From the NCBI GenBank assembly GCA_003150395.1, contig QAMI01000041.1, forward strand, positions 1 to 35,846: 35,846 bases of DNA. The letters run 5' to 3'. A program made the position numbers and the translations under genes. The notes beneath the pieces were generated by a model. It made no database searches. It had not been told where the DNA came from and was given only the letters and a program-made list of their open reading frames with translations. The stretch's first letter is position 1, and the number at the start of each line of letters is the position of its first letter. The stretch comes from Candidatus Gastranaerophilales bacterium. GTDB lineage: Bacteria; Cyanobacteriota; Vampirovibrionia; Gastranaerophilales; Gastranaerophilaceae. Positions 14,549 through 22,606 of this stretch are shown here, one piece after another.

Positions 14549-15733
14549 ATGAAATTTCAGGAAATTAAAAACAATATTTTTTATTGCGGCTTGAACGACT
14601 GCGACAGAAGAATTTTTGATGAATTAATACCTCTTGAGCATGGAACAAGTTATAATTCATATCTGGTAAAAGGTTCTGAAAAAACAGCGATTATCGATAC
14701 AATGTATCCGCCCAAAACTAAAGAATATATGAAGCGCCTTTTTGATAATCAAGTCGGAAAAGTTGACTATATTATTGCAAACCATGGAGAACAAGACCAC
14801 TCAGGTTCAATTCCGGCGTTATTGGAAAAATATCCGAATGCGATTGTTCTAACAAACCCGAAAGTTGCAGAAAATATAAAAAACATGCTTTTTGTTCCAG
14901 CAGAAAGAATTAGAGAAATTGCAGACGGCGAAGAAGTTTGTCTGGGTGATAAAACTCTGAAATTCATTTTTGCTCCCGGAGTTCACTGGCCTGATACAAT
15001 GTTTACTTACATTAAAGAGGACAATGTTATTTGTACATGCGACTTTTTAGGCGCACATTATACATTCTCAGATGTTTTTGCGGTTGAAAGCAAAGAGCTG
15101 GAACACAGCGCGAAACGCTACTATGCAGAAATTATGATGCCTTTTAGAATGATGTGCCAGCGTTACACAAAAATGATTAAAGAAATGAATGTTGACATGA
15201 TTTTGCCAAGCCACGGGCCGGTTTATACAAATCCGAATTATATCTTGGATTTGTACACTGACTGGACTTCAGATACACCGAAAAATCTTGTTGTAATTCC
15301 GTATGTTTCAATGTATGAAAGCACAAAGGAAATGGTTGAACACTTAAGCGAAAAACTTGAAGCAAAAGGAGTTAAAACATTTAAGTTTGATATTGTAGAC
15401 GGAGATTTAGGTGATTTAGCAATGGCTCTGGTTGATGCAGCAACAATCGTTCTAGGCACATCAATGGTTCTTGCAGGCCCGCACCCGATGGCAGTAAATA
15501 TTGCTTATCTGGCAAGCGTTTTAAGACCAAAAGCTAAATTTGCAACAATAATCGGCTCATACGGATGGGGCGGAAAACTGTGTGATGTAATTGTAAATAT
15601 GCTCTCACCATTGAAGCTTGATTTGATTGAGCCGATACAGGTAAAAGGCAAGCCGACGGCAGAAACATTCCTGGAACTGGACAAAATGGCAGACGCCATC
15701 GTTGAAAAACACAAGTCAATCGGAATTTTATAA
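14549..15733 (+). CDS. Flavodiiron protein (class A, oxygen/NO reductase)
   Basis: The 394-residue protein reduces O2 to water, or NO to N2O, at a di-iron site next to FMN. The N-terminal metallo-beta-lactamase domain has all the iron ligands: H79, E81, D83 and H84 in HGEQDH, then H146 (GVHWPD), D165 (CDFLGAH) and H222 (LPSHGP). The C-terminal flavodoxin domain starts near residue 249 with the FMN loop VSMYESTKEM. There is no extra flavin reductase domain, unlike the flavodiiron proteins of oxygenic cyanobacteria, so it needs an external donor, probably the rubredoxin encoded upstream. GGAG precedes the ATG, and a terminator follows the gene. Specificity for O2 or NO cannot be read from the sequence. 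Confidence 0.96.
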   Translation: MKFQEIKNNIFYCGLNDCDRRIFDELIPLEHGTSYNSYLVKGSEKTAIIDTMYPPKTKEYMKRLFDNQVGKVDYIIANHGEQDHSGSIPALLEKYPNAIVLTNPKVAENIKNMLFVPAERIREIADGEEVCLGDKTLKFIFAPGVHWPDTMFTYIKEDNVICTCDFLGAHYTFSDVFAVESKELEHSAKRYYAEIMMPFRMMCQRYTKMIKEMNVDMILPSHGPVYTNPNYILDLYTDWTSDTPKNLVVIPYVSMYESTKEMVEHLSEKLEAKGVKTFKFDIVDGDLGDLAMALVDAATIVLGTSMVLAGPHPMAVNIAYLASVLRPKAKFATIIGSYGWGGKLCDVIVNMLSPLKLDLIEPIQVKGKPTAETFLELDKMADAIVEKHKSIGIL

Positions 15734-15742
15734 ACAAAAAAC

Positions 15743-15771
15743 AAGCGGGTTTAAAAAGCCCGCTTATTTAA
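15743..15771 (+). terminator. Intrinsic terminator closing the oxidative-stress island
   Basis: AAGCGGG (15743-15749) pairs with CCCGCTT (15759-15765), followed by a T-rich but interrupted tail (ATTTAAT). It lies 9 bases after the flavodiiron stop codon. Confidence 0.75.
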
Positions 15772-15877
15772 TAATAATTATATGAAGTTTATTTAAGATT
15801 TAAATCCCAAAATAGCAAAAATTTTTATTTTTATATTTAAATAAATCTATGAATGTTAAAAATGGGAAGTAGTGTTT

Positions 15878-16759
15878 ATGAAAATTGATAAAACAAATAA
15901 TTTACAAAGCAGCCAGAAAAGACAGATGGTTTATACAGCAGCAGGGATTGGAGCAGGCGCAGTTGCCGGCGGAGCTTTCGGGTATCTTCAAAAGCCATGG
16001 ATTAAAGATGGCGAAGTTACAGATGCTTTTATTAAAAATGTAAATAAAAATGATAATAATCTGCAATTAAAAAAGCTCAAACAAGTATTGGAAGATTTAA
16101 AGCAAATTGCCCGAACAGGAAACAGTGATAATATTCAAGAAATAGATAAGGCTAACTGGTATAATAATACACCACTAGAGAAAAGAAAATCACAAGCTCT
16201 TTCTGCATTGGATGAGTTAAAAGAAGAGACAAATGCTGAAAATTATGATGATATATACAATAAGTATGTGCAAGGGTTTAAAACAAATGAATTAGAATAC
16301 CAGCAAAAAAGAATAGATGATTTAAAAGCTATAAAAATTTCTGATGAGGTTTCAGTTGATGAAATCGTGAACATTTTCAAAGAAAAAATTCCTAATTCAA
16401 TACCTTGCCTTGATGAAGGAACTACCCTTAAGCAATATGTTGAAAACAATGTAGCTAATGATAAAACTCTCTTTATTAAAGATTTAAAAAAGAGAATTCA
16501 AAATAATATCGAAAATGATCAAGCTAAAATTGATAATTATAAAAATTCAATAAAATCATATATTGATACTTCAGGCAAAAAGTTGAAAGATATACCGGCA
16601 GAAGCTGATGAAGAGGGAAAAATACTTTATGATGCGACAAAAAAAACAATCAATGATATGAATTGGAAAAACGCCGGCAAATGGGCAGGTATTGGAGCCG
16701 TCGCACTTGGCGTAATCGGGCTTGGCACAGCGGTTTTAACAGGGAAAAAGAACAGTTGA
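15878..16759 (+). CDS. Unknown protein with a membrane segment at each end and a long helical middle
   Basis: The 293-residue product has a Gly/Ala-rich hydrophobic segment near residues 16-36 (GIGAGAVAGGAFGY) and another near residues 268-288 (AGIGAVALGVIGLGTAVLTG), ending in GKKNS. The middle is highly charged and mostly helical, rich in Lys, Asp, Glu and Asn, with possible coiled-coil stretches. It has only one Cys. The glycine-zipper-like ends resemble surface, phage tape-measure-like or stress-associated membrane proteins, but I recognise no family. The ATG at 15878 is chosen over the GTG at 15872 because GGGAAG is 8 nt from the ATG and only 2 nt from the GTG. It stands alone between two terminators. 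Confidence 0.75.
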   Translation: MKIDKTNNLQSSQKRQMVYTAAGIGAGAVAGGAFGYLQKPWIKDGEVTDAFIKNVNKNDNNLQLKKLKQVLEDLKQIARTGNSDNIQEIDKANWYNNTPLEKRKSQALSALDELKEETNAENYDDIYNKYVQGFKTNELEYQQKRIDDLKAIKISDEVSVDEIVNIFKEKIPNSIPCLDEGTTLKQYVENNVANDKTLFIKDLKKRIQNNIENDQAKIDNYKNSIKSYIDTSGKKLKDIPAEADEEGKILYDATKKTINDMNWKNAGKWAGIGAVALGVIGLGTAVLTGKKNS

Positions 16760-16790
16760 CCTATCTAGAGGAAAAACAACACTAAACAAA

Positions 16791-16815
16791 AGGCGCCGCA
16801 AGCGGCGCCTTTTTA
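16791..16815. terminator. Strong bidirectional terminator between convergent genes
   Basis: GGCGCCGC and GCGGCGCC pair perfectly, followed by six Ts on the plus strand and TTTT on the minus strand. It serves both the unknown gene at 15878 and thrS, which converge here. Confidence 0.9.
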
Positions 16816-16844
16816 ACTACTTTTCAAAACTCGTAAAATTTAAC

Positions 16845-18650
16845 TTACGCTTTCACAAGTTCTTTTGCGAAAGATTCGGAACTTCTGGCTTTAATTTCAG
16901 CCTCAATTTTTGCAATGAATTCATCAACTTTCATTGTGCCGACCTGACCAATTCCGCGGGCGCGGACAGCAACGGAATTTGCTTCAATTTCCTTGTCGCC
17001 GATTACGACAACATAAGGAATTTTCTTATCCTGCAAGCTTTCACGAATTTTGTAATTCATGCTTTCAGAACGATCATCAAGTTTCGCTCTGATTCCTGCC
17101 GCACGCATCTCTTTGTAAACTTTTTCAGCGAAATCCGCGTGTTTTTCGTTGCTGATAGGAACAATCGCAACCTGAGTCGGAGCAAGCCATGTCGGGAATG
17201 CGCCAGCATAATGCTCGATTAAAATTCCGTGGAAACGCTCCATTGAACCGAAAATTACGCGGTGAAGCATTACAGGAGTTTTCATCTGACCGTCTTTATC
17301 CTGATATTTGATATCAAACCTTGCAGGAAGGTTAAAGTCAAGCTGAATTGTTGCACACTGCCATGTTCTGCCGATTGCGTCTTTAACTTTGAAGTCAATT
17401 TTCGGGCCATAGAATGCTCCGTCACCTTCGTTAATTTCGTATTTCATACCGCGTCTGTCCATTGCTTCTTTCAAGCCGGCTTCTGCACGGTTCCAGTTTT
17501 CAATTTCACCGACATAGCTTTCGGGACGGGTTGAAAGTTCAACTTCAAAATTCATGTTGAAGATTTTCATTGTATCTGCAACAAAGTCAATGATTTCATT
17601 GATTTCATCAACCAGCTGCTCCGGCGTACAGAAAATATGCGCATCATCCTGAGTAAAGCCTTGAACACGGGTTAAGCCCGCAAGCGCACCGGAATGTTCT
17701 TTTCTGTAAACAGTTCCAAGTTCAGCCATACGAAGCGGCAATGAACGGTATGAATGTCTGTTTGCTTGATAAATCAATATGTGGAACGGACAATTCATCG
17801 GTTTTAAAATAAACTGTTCATCAGAATCTTCCTCTTTTTCAAGGAAGAACATATTTTCACGGTAATGATCAGCGTGACCTGAAATTTCCCAGAGTTTTGA
17901 TTTTGCAATGTGCGGAGTGTTTACAATAACGTAACCGCGTTTTCTGTGTTCTGTTCTCCAGTAATTTTCGATTTCTTCACGTACAACTGCTAAGTTCGGA
18001 TGCCACAAAACAAGCCCGCCGCCAAGTTCTTCTCTTGTTGAGAACAGATCAAGTTTTGCGCCGAGTTTTCTGTGGTCGCGCTTTTCGGCTTCTTCAATGA
18101 AAGTCAAATAAGCCTGTAAATCTTCCTTATTCCAAAAAGCTGTTGCATAAATTCTTTGAAGCATTTTATTTTTAGCGTTGCCGCGCCAGTATGCACCGGC
18201 AACTTTGAGTAACTTAACAGCATTTGCTTTAATAAATGATGTATTTGGAATATGCGGGCCTGCACAAAGGTCGTTGAATAAAACATTTCCGTCTTTATCT
18301 TTTGTTAAATACAAAGTCGGGTTGTCATTTCGGTGTTCTTCGAGCAGTTCAGCTTTGTAAATTTCGCCTTCTGCTTTAAATTCTGCAATCTGCTTGTCAA
18401 CGTCAGGAATTACGTATTTTTCAAATGAAAGATTTTGTTTAATGATATTTTTCATTTCTTCTTCGATTTTGACAAGGTCGTCTTCTGTAAACGCATAGCC
18501 ATCTGTCATATCGAAATCATAATAAAAGCCGTTTTCAACAGCCGGCCCGATAGCTAACTTTGCCTGCGGGAAAAGCTTTTGAACAGCCTGTGCCATGACG
18601 TGAGAGCAGGAATGTCTCAGAGTGTGTAAAGTTTCAGCATTTTTTTCCAT
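16845..18650 (-). CDS. thrS: Threonyl-tRNA synthetase without TGS domain
   Basis: The 601-residue enzyme charges tRNA-Thr. The editing domain is present, with HSCSH near residue 14 and CAGPH further on. The catalytic core has the zinc Cys in MNCPFH, motif 2 in TRVQGFTQDDAHIF and motif 3 in HRVIFGSMERF, followed by the anticodon-binding domain. The protein begins directly with the editing domain. The N-terminal TGS domain (about 60 residues) of E. coli-type enzymes is absent, as I recall for cyanobacterial ThrRS. The ATG at 18650 has GGAAA upstream. An in-frame ATG at 18713 would add 21 unrelated residues from the odd GC-rich leader and is less likely. No T-box sequence is visible. Confidence 0.95.
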   Translation of the reverse strand: MEKNAETLHTLRHSCSHVMAQAVQKLFPQAKLAIGPAVENGFYYDFDMTDGYAFTEDDLVKIEEEMKNIIKQNLSFEKYVIPDVDKQIAEFKAEGEIYKAELLEEHRNDNPTLYLTKDKDGNVLFNDLCAGPHIPNTSFIKANAVKLLKVAGAYWRGNAKNKMLQRIYATAFWNKEDLQAYLTFIEEAEKRDHRKLGAKLDLFSTREELGGGLVLWHPNLAVVREEIENYWRTEHRKRGYVIVNTPHIAKSKLWEISGHADHYRENMFFLEKEEDSDEQFILKPMNCPFHILIYQANRHSYRSLPLRMAELGTVYRKEHSGALAGLTRVQGFTQDDAHIFCTPEQLVDEINEIIDFVADTMKIFNMNFEVELSTRPESYVGEIENWNRAEAGLKEAMDRRGMKYEINEGDGAFYGPKIDFKVKDAIGRTWQCATIQLDFNLPARFDIKYQDKDGQMKTPVMLHRVIFGSMERFHGILIEHYAGAFPTWLAPTQVAIVPISNEKHADFAEKVYKEMRAAGIRAKLDDRSESMNYKIRESLQDKKIPYVVVIGDKEIEANSVAVRARGIGQVGTMKVDEFIAKIEAEIKARSSESFAKELVKA

Positions 18651-18760
18651 AAAAATTTCCAATCTGTCCTTTTGGGATTTCGGCGAACCAGGCAATGCAC
18701 AAAAACCTCTCATACATTAAGCTCGCCCCCGGGGTGGACCCCCCAAACTAACTACAATAA
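18651..18760 (-). other. GC-rich leader segment upstream of thrS
   Basis: Within an AT-rich gap there is a G/C block, GGGGGGTCCACCCCGGGGG on the minus strand (18726-18744). It can form a 4-bp GGGG/CCCC hairpin or a CCCCGGGG dyad. Downstream toward thrS comes a mixed segment that could be translated in frame with thrS from 18713. The composition is unlike any other intergenic stretch here. It may be a remnant of a dispersed repeat or a leader structure. I do not recognise a family. Confidence 0.35.
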
Positions 18761-18842
18761 AACTTTAACACTGACATGAATTTATTACAAGGAACAGCAA
18801 AGCTTAACAAAAAGTAATGAGACTTAGTTTAATTTAATATTT

Positions 18843-18871
18843 TTGTTATATTATTAATATGTAATTATATA
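18843..18871 (+). promoter_or_regulatory. Predicted promoter of ssb
   Basis: TTGTTA (18843-18848) and TATATA (18866-18871) are separated by 17 nt. The transcript start would fall just before the GAGG ribosome binding site of ssb. Confidence 0.5.
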
Positions 18872-18889
18872 CCCATGAAAGAGGTTTAA

Positions 18890-19234
18890 ATGAACACAGC
18901 AACAGTTGTAGGAAGAGTCGGACGCGACGCTGAAGTCAGATACTTTGAATCAGGAAAAGTTAAAGCACAATTTTCACTGGCAGTTAACCGCTGGGATTCA
19001 AAAACAAAATCAGAAGTAACTGATTGGTTTAACATTGACGTTTGGGATAAACAGGCAGAATTTGCCGGAGAATATATTAAAAAAGGCATGCAGGTTGTTG
19101 TTGATGGCAGAATTGGACAAAACAAGTGGACTGATAAAACAACAGGCAACGAAAGAGAATCTTTCTTTGTAATCGCAAACAATATCAGACTTTTAGGCTC
19201 AAAAAGAGACGCTGAGAATGATAATAACTTCTAA
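18890..19234 (+). CDS. ssb: Single-stranded DNA-binding protein
   Basis: The 114-residue protein is a single OB fold that coats single-stranded DNA during replication and repair. Typical motifs are VVGRVGRDAEVRYFESGK, FSLAVNRWD, WFNIDVWDKQAEFAGEYIKKG and VDGRIGQNKW. It is short, as in cyanobacteria: there is no long Gly/Pro/Gln linker. The C-terminus is D-A-E-N-D-N-N-F, an acidic end closed by Phe that only loosely resembles the DDIPF protein-docking tip. GAGG lies 6 nt before the ATG. Its last 17 nt overlap the start of the next gene, so the two are translationally linked. Confidence 0.96.
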   Translation: MNTATVVGRVGRDAEVRYFESGKVKAQFSLAVNRWDSKTKSEVTDWFNIDVWDKQAEFAGEYIKKGMQVVVDGRIGQNKWTDKTTGNERESFFVIANNIRLLGSKRDAENDNNF

Positions 19235-20525
19235 CATAACAGGAATTATAGCGGATGATTTGACCGGCGCAAATGATACTGCTCTGCAGTTTTATAATCA
19301 TGGCGCAGCCACTCAAATCCTTTTGAATTGTGATGAAGAGCCTTTGAATATCAAAGGAACACAAACATGGGCGCTATCAACAGAAACAAGAAATGTTGAC
19401 GATGAAACAGCTTATCATCAGGTTAAAGAAGCAGCCCAAATGTTTGTTGAAAAGTTAAAACCTGATTATTATTATAAAAAAATAGATTCAACAATTCGCG
19501 GAAACATTGCTATTGAAGTTTTGGCTTTGCTTGAAGTTCTTGAATGGGATGCTTCTATAATTATTCCGGCATTTCCTTCAGAAGGACGCGTTACGATTGG
19601 AGGCTATCATTTATTGAAGGGAATTCCGATTGAAAGAACTGAAATGGCACGCGACCCGCATTCACCTATCAGAGAATCGCATTTGCCGACACTTCTGAAA
19701 AGCCAGCTTGATGAAAGTTATGAACATCTTGTAGGCTTGATTGAACTTAAAACTGTAATGAAAGGCGCCGGACCGATTTTGATAAAGCTGAATGAACTTA
19801 TCAAAGAAGGCAAAAAGCTGATTGTAGTTGATGCAGTCTCTACGGTTGACATTGAACAGGTTGTTCTTGCTATGAACAAATCGGATTACAATATTTTACC
19901 TACCGGAACGGCAGCGGCGGCACAAGTTTTAAGCGACTTATGGTATTCTGATTTAGAACCGCGACACATAAACAAAACAATACCTGAACTTCCTAAACTT
20001 ATAATGTCAGGGAGCGCAACAGAAATTACAGCAAAACAGATAAAAAGACTTGAAGAATCCGATGAGTTTGAAAATACTTTATTCATTGAAGTTTCTCTTA
20101 AAAATATTATCAGCTGGGAGTTTGAAGAACTTACTGAACGGATTTGCGGAAATCTTGTGCAAAACAATATAGTAGTTGTTCATACGTCAAATCTTATAAC
20201 TGATTTTGACGGCTTCTCGGAAGAACTTTTGGAAGCTGATTTGACAAAAGCAAGTCTTGCCTGTTTGATTACGGATTACCTTGCTGAACTTACCAAACGC
20301 ATTACCGAAAAACGCGAGTTTATTCTAATAACTTTAGGCGGCGAAACTTCATACAAATGCTGCGAAAAAATCGGAGCAACTCAATTGCAGATTGTGGATG
20401 AAGTGGCACCGGCAATTGCTTTATCGCTTGACCATAATGCCCAATGGATTGTCACAAAATCAGGTAATCTAGGTGGAATAAATACTTTAATAGATATTCT
20501 AAAGTATTTTGAGCATCATGAATAA
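19218..20525 (+). CDS. Four-carbon acid-sugar kinase family protein (DUF1537)
   Basis: The 435-residue product has the family's N-terminal substrate domain opening with IADDLTGANDTALQF and the KIDSTIRGN motif. The C-terminal nucleotide-binding domain has SGSATEITAKQI and LGGETSYKCCEKIG. Characterised members phosphorylate C4 acids such as D-threonate, D-erythronate or their relatives. These act with a PdxA2-type dehydrogenase that yields dihydroxyacetone phosphate. Here a PdxA-family gene follows 39 nt downstream, which is the same pairing. The ATG lies inside the end of ssb. No aldolase, epimerase, transporter or regulator for acid sugars is present, so the real substrate remains open. A role in vitamin B6 precursor supply is an alternative. 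Confidence 0.88.
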   Translation: MIITSNITGIIADDLTGANDTALQFYNHGAATQILLNCDEEPLNIKGTQTWALSTETRNVDDETAYHQVKEAAQMFVEKLKPDYYYKKIDSTIRGNIAIEVLALLEVLEWDASIIIPAFPSEGRVTIGGYHLLKGIPIERTEMARDPHSPIRESHLPTLLKSQLDESYEHLVGLIELKTVMKGAGPILIKLNELIKEGKKLIVVDAVSTVDIEQVVLAMNKSDYNILPTGTAAAAQVLSDLWYSDLEPRHINKTIPELPKLIMSGSATEITAKQIKRLEESDEFENTLFIEVSLKNIISWEFEELTERICGNLVQNNIVVVHTSNLITDFDGFSEELLEADLTKASLACLITDYLAELTKRITEKREFILITLGGETSYKCCEKIGATQLQIVDEVAPAIALSLDHNAQWIVTKSGNLGGINTLIDILKYFEHHE

Positions 20526-20564
20526 ACTATCTTTTTCAACATACGTAAATAAGGAGAAGAGGCT

Positions 20565-21482
20565 ATGAGAAATAAAATCGCAATTACCACAGGCGATCCA
20601 AACGGTATTGGTGCAGAAATTACAATTAAAGCCTTAAATAAACTTAATTTGCCGGATTATAAAATCGTATTAATTACTAATAAAAAAATACTTGATTTCT
20701 ATGGGAAACTAGACAAGGATTACGAAATTATTGAAATTCCGTTTGATGCAGAAATTGAACCGGGCCGGGTTACGAAAGAATGCGGAGAATTCTCATTCCA
20801 GTCAGTTAAAAAAGCTTGTGAAATAAATCCTGCCGCAATAGTTACAGCACCGGTTGCCAAAAATGCTCTTTATTTAGCAGGCCACAAATTCAACGGTCAA
20901 ACTGAAATTTTACAAAAATATCTTGCCCATGACGGGCAGCATGCCGAAATGCTTTTTGTAGCCGGTCAATTCAGAGTCCTTTTGCTAACAAGGCACTGCG
21001 CTTTGAAAGATGTAACAATATCAAAAAAAATGCTCGTTGAAAAAATTAAAAAATTAAACAATATTTTTGAAGAAAAATTTGAAATAATTCCTCCAAAATT
21101 TGCACTTTGTGCATTTAATCCTCATGCCGGAGAAGATGGGATTTTGGGCAGTGAAGAACTTGAAATTTTAAATCCGGCAGTAAAAATTTTACAAAAAAAA
21201 GGAATTAACATAACATATCCACTAGCAGCTGACACTTTATTTGTCGAAGCTGCAAAAAAATACTATGCAGAAAAAAAGCTTCCTTATGATTGTTACATTG
21301 CAAACTACCACGATCAAGGTTTGATTCCAATAAAAACCGTTGCGGGTGATAAAACGGTGAATATGACTATAGGTCTTGATATAATAAGAACATCGCCCGG
21401 TCATGGCACAGCATTCGACATTGCAGGCAAAAATATTGCTGATGAAACAGGTATGATTGCTGCAATTAATGAAGTTTTATAA
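20565..21482 (+). CDS. pdxA: PdxA-family 4-phospho-acid dehydrogenase (PdxA or PdxA2)
   Basis: The 305-residue enzyme belongs to the family that oxidises 4-phosphohydroxy-L-threonine in pyridoxal phosphate synthesis (PdxA) or 4-phospho-C4-acids in catabolism (PdxA2). It opens with ITTGDPNGIGAEI. The probable metal histidines are H144 (TRHCALKDV), H187 (NPHAGEDG) and H249 (YHDQGLIPIK), and the C-terminal substrate loop is GHGTAFDIAG. The substrate-contacting GHTE motif of E. coli PdxA reads G-Q-T-E (residues 111-114), with Gln replacing His136. Coupling to the DUF1537 kinase favours a PdxA2-like role, so the symbol is provisional. AAGGAG precedes the ATG and a strong terminator follows. Confidence 0.85.
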   Translation: MRNKIAITTGDPNGIGAEITIKALNKLNLPDYKIVLITNKKILDFYGKLDKDYEIIEIPFDAEIEPGRVTKECGEFSFQSVKKACEINPAAIVTAPVAKNALYLAGHKFNGQTEILQKYLAHDGQHAEMLFVAGQFRVLLLTRHCALKDVTISKKMLVEKIKKLNNIFEEKFEIIPPKFALCAFNPHAGEDGILGSEELEILNPAVKILQKKGINITYPLAADTLFVEAAKKYYAEKKLPYDCYIANYHDQGLIPIKTVAGDKTVNMTIGLDIIRTSPGHGTAFDIAGKNIADETGMIAAINEVL

Positions 21483-21524
21483 ATAAGAAATATCAATTTC
21501 GCCAGTGAAAAACATTAAATTAAT

Positions 21525-21552
21525 AAAAAGACCTCTTTTCAGAGGTCTTTTT
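21525..21552. terminator. Bidirectional terminator between pdxA and secF
   Basis: AAAAAGACCTCT (21525-21536) pairs with AGAGGTCTTTTT (21541-21552) around a TTTC loop. T runs occur on both strands, so it can end both the ssb-DUF1537-pdxA transcript and the convergent secD-secF transcript. Confidence 0.88.
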
Positions 21553-21568
21553 AATATCTATAAAATAT

Positions 21569-22555
21569 TTACACTGCAACTACATCTTTTTTCTGCTGTT
21601 TATCGTTCCAAAAATCAACAAGCATTGAACAGAAGAAGATAGATGAGTATGTTCCGATAATAATACCCAAAATCATTGCTAATACAAAGTCTCTTGTTGT
21701 AACTCCACCAAAGAAATAAAGTGCCAAAAGTGTAATCAAAGTCGTAAATGATGTATTGATACTTCTTGTTAATGTCTGGTTAACTGAAGCGTCAACAATT
21801 TCACCAAATGACATTTTCTTTGAATAATATCTCAAATTTTCACGAATTCTATCAAATACAACAATTGTATCATGAACCGAAAACCCTATTACTGTAAGAA
21901 TTGCAGTGATAAAAAGACCGTCAATTTGAACATTATACAACAATCCTAAAATTGAAAATATTCCCACAACAAACAAAACATCATGCAAAACCCCAAGTAT
22001 TGCTGCCAACGCATAATCAAACCTAAAACGGAATGACAGGTATGCAACTATTCCTAAAAAAGCTAGAGTTACGGCAATAAGAGAGTTTTTAAATAATTCT
22101 TTCCCCATTGTCGGGCCAACTGAGCTGACAGACATCAATTCAGGATTTGCATATTGCTCCTGCATAACTTCTGTTATTTTGTCACCGTCTGTTGAATTTT
22201 TATCAATAAATTTTGTTCTTACTGAAATTATTGACTGAATTTCAGAGGCTGTATTTTTTTGCTGGTCGCTGTTAACGTTCAAAATTTGCAGATAAGGATT
22301 TTCAATACCTTTTTCTTCAAGTGTCTCTCTGATTTTTGTCAAATCGTTATTTGTAACTTTTTCAACAATTCCATATTGTAAAATCGTACCGCCAGTATAA
22401 TCAATACCAACTTTTAAAGGAGCATGGTTTGGATATGTAACAGAGGAATAAATCATTGCAATTATTCCCGGCACAAGAAGAAGTGTTGTGAGTGCCATCC
22501 ACCACCATCTGAATTTTACAATATGCACCAAGTGTTTTCTTCCTATATTTAACAT
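21569..22555 (-). CDS. secF: Protein translocase subunit SecF
   Basis: The 328-residue inner-membrane protein works with SecD to pull exported proteins through SecYEG using the proton gradient. It has the family signature GIDYTGGT after the first membrane helix. A periplasmic loop follows, then the five-helix RND-like bundle with SFRFRFDYALAAILGVLHDV and VIGFSVHDTIVVFDRIREN, which includes the conserved Asp and Arg. It ends in a lysine-rich cytoplasmic tail. AAGG precedes the ATG. It lies 51 nt downstream of secD and is ended by the bidirectional terminator. Confidence 0.97.
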   Translation of the reverse strand: MLNIGRKHLVHIVKFRWWWMALTTLLLVPGIIAMIYSSVTYPNHAPLKVGIDYTGGTILQYGIVEKVTNNDLTKIRETLEEKGIENPYLQILNVNSDQQKNTASEIQSIISVRTKFIDKNSTDGDKITEVMQEQYANPELMSVSSVGPTMGKELFKNSLIAVTLAFLGIVAYLSFRFRFDYALAAILGVLHDVLFVVGIFSILGLLYNVQIDGLFITAILTVIGFSVHDTIVVFDRIRENLRYYSKKMSFGEIVDASVNQTLTRSINTSFTTLITLLALYFFGGVTTRDFVLAMILGIIIGTYSSIFFCSMLVDFWNDKQQKKDVVAV

Positions 22556-22606
22556 TTTTATTTACCTTTCTAAATTATATATTATGAGAAATTCTTAACA
22601 AGCTGA

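Noticed and set aside
18651..18713. Longer thrS start at ATG 18713
   Set aside because: The 21 extra residues resemble no ThrRS domain and come from the GC-rich leader. The ATG at 18650 has a ribosome binding site and aligns with the domain start.
18726..18744. Possible T-box (GGGTGGxACC-like) element upstream of thrS
   Set aside because: The GGGTGGACC-like string is on the plus strand, while thrS is transcribed from the minus strand. No specifier stem or antiterminator is visible.
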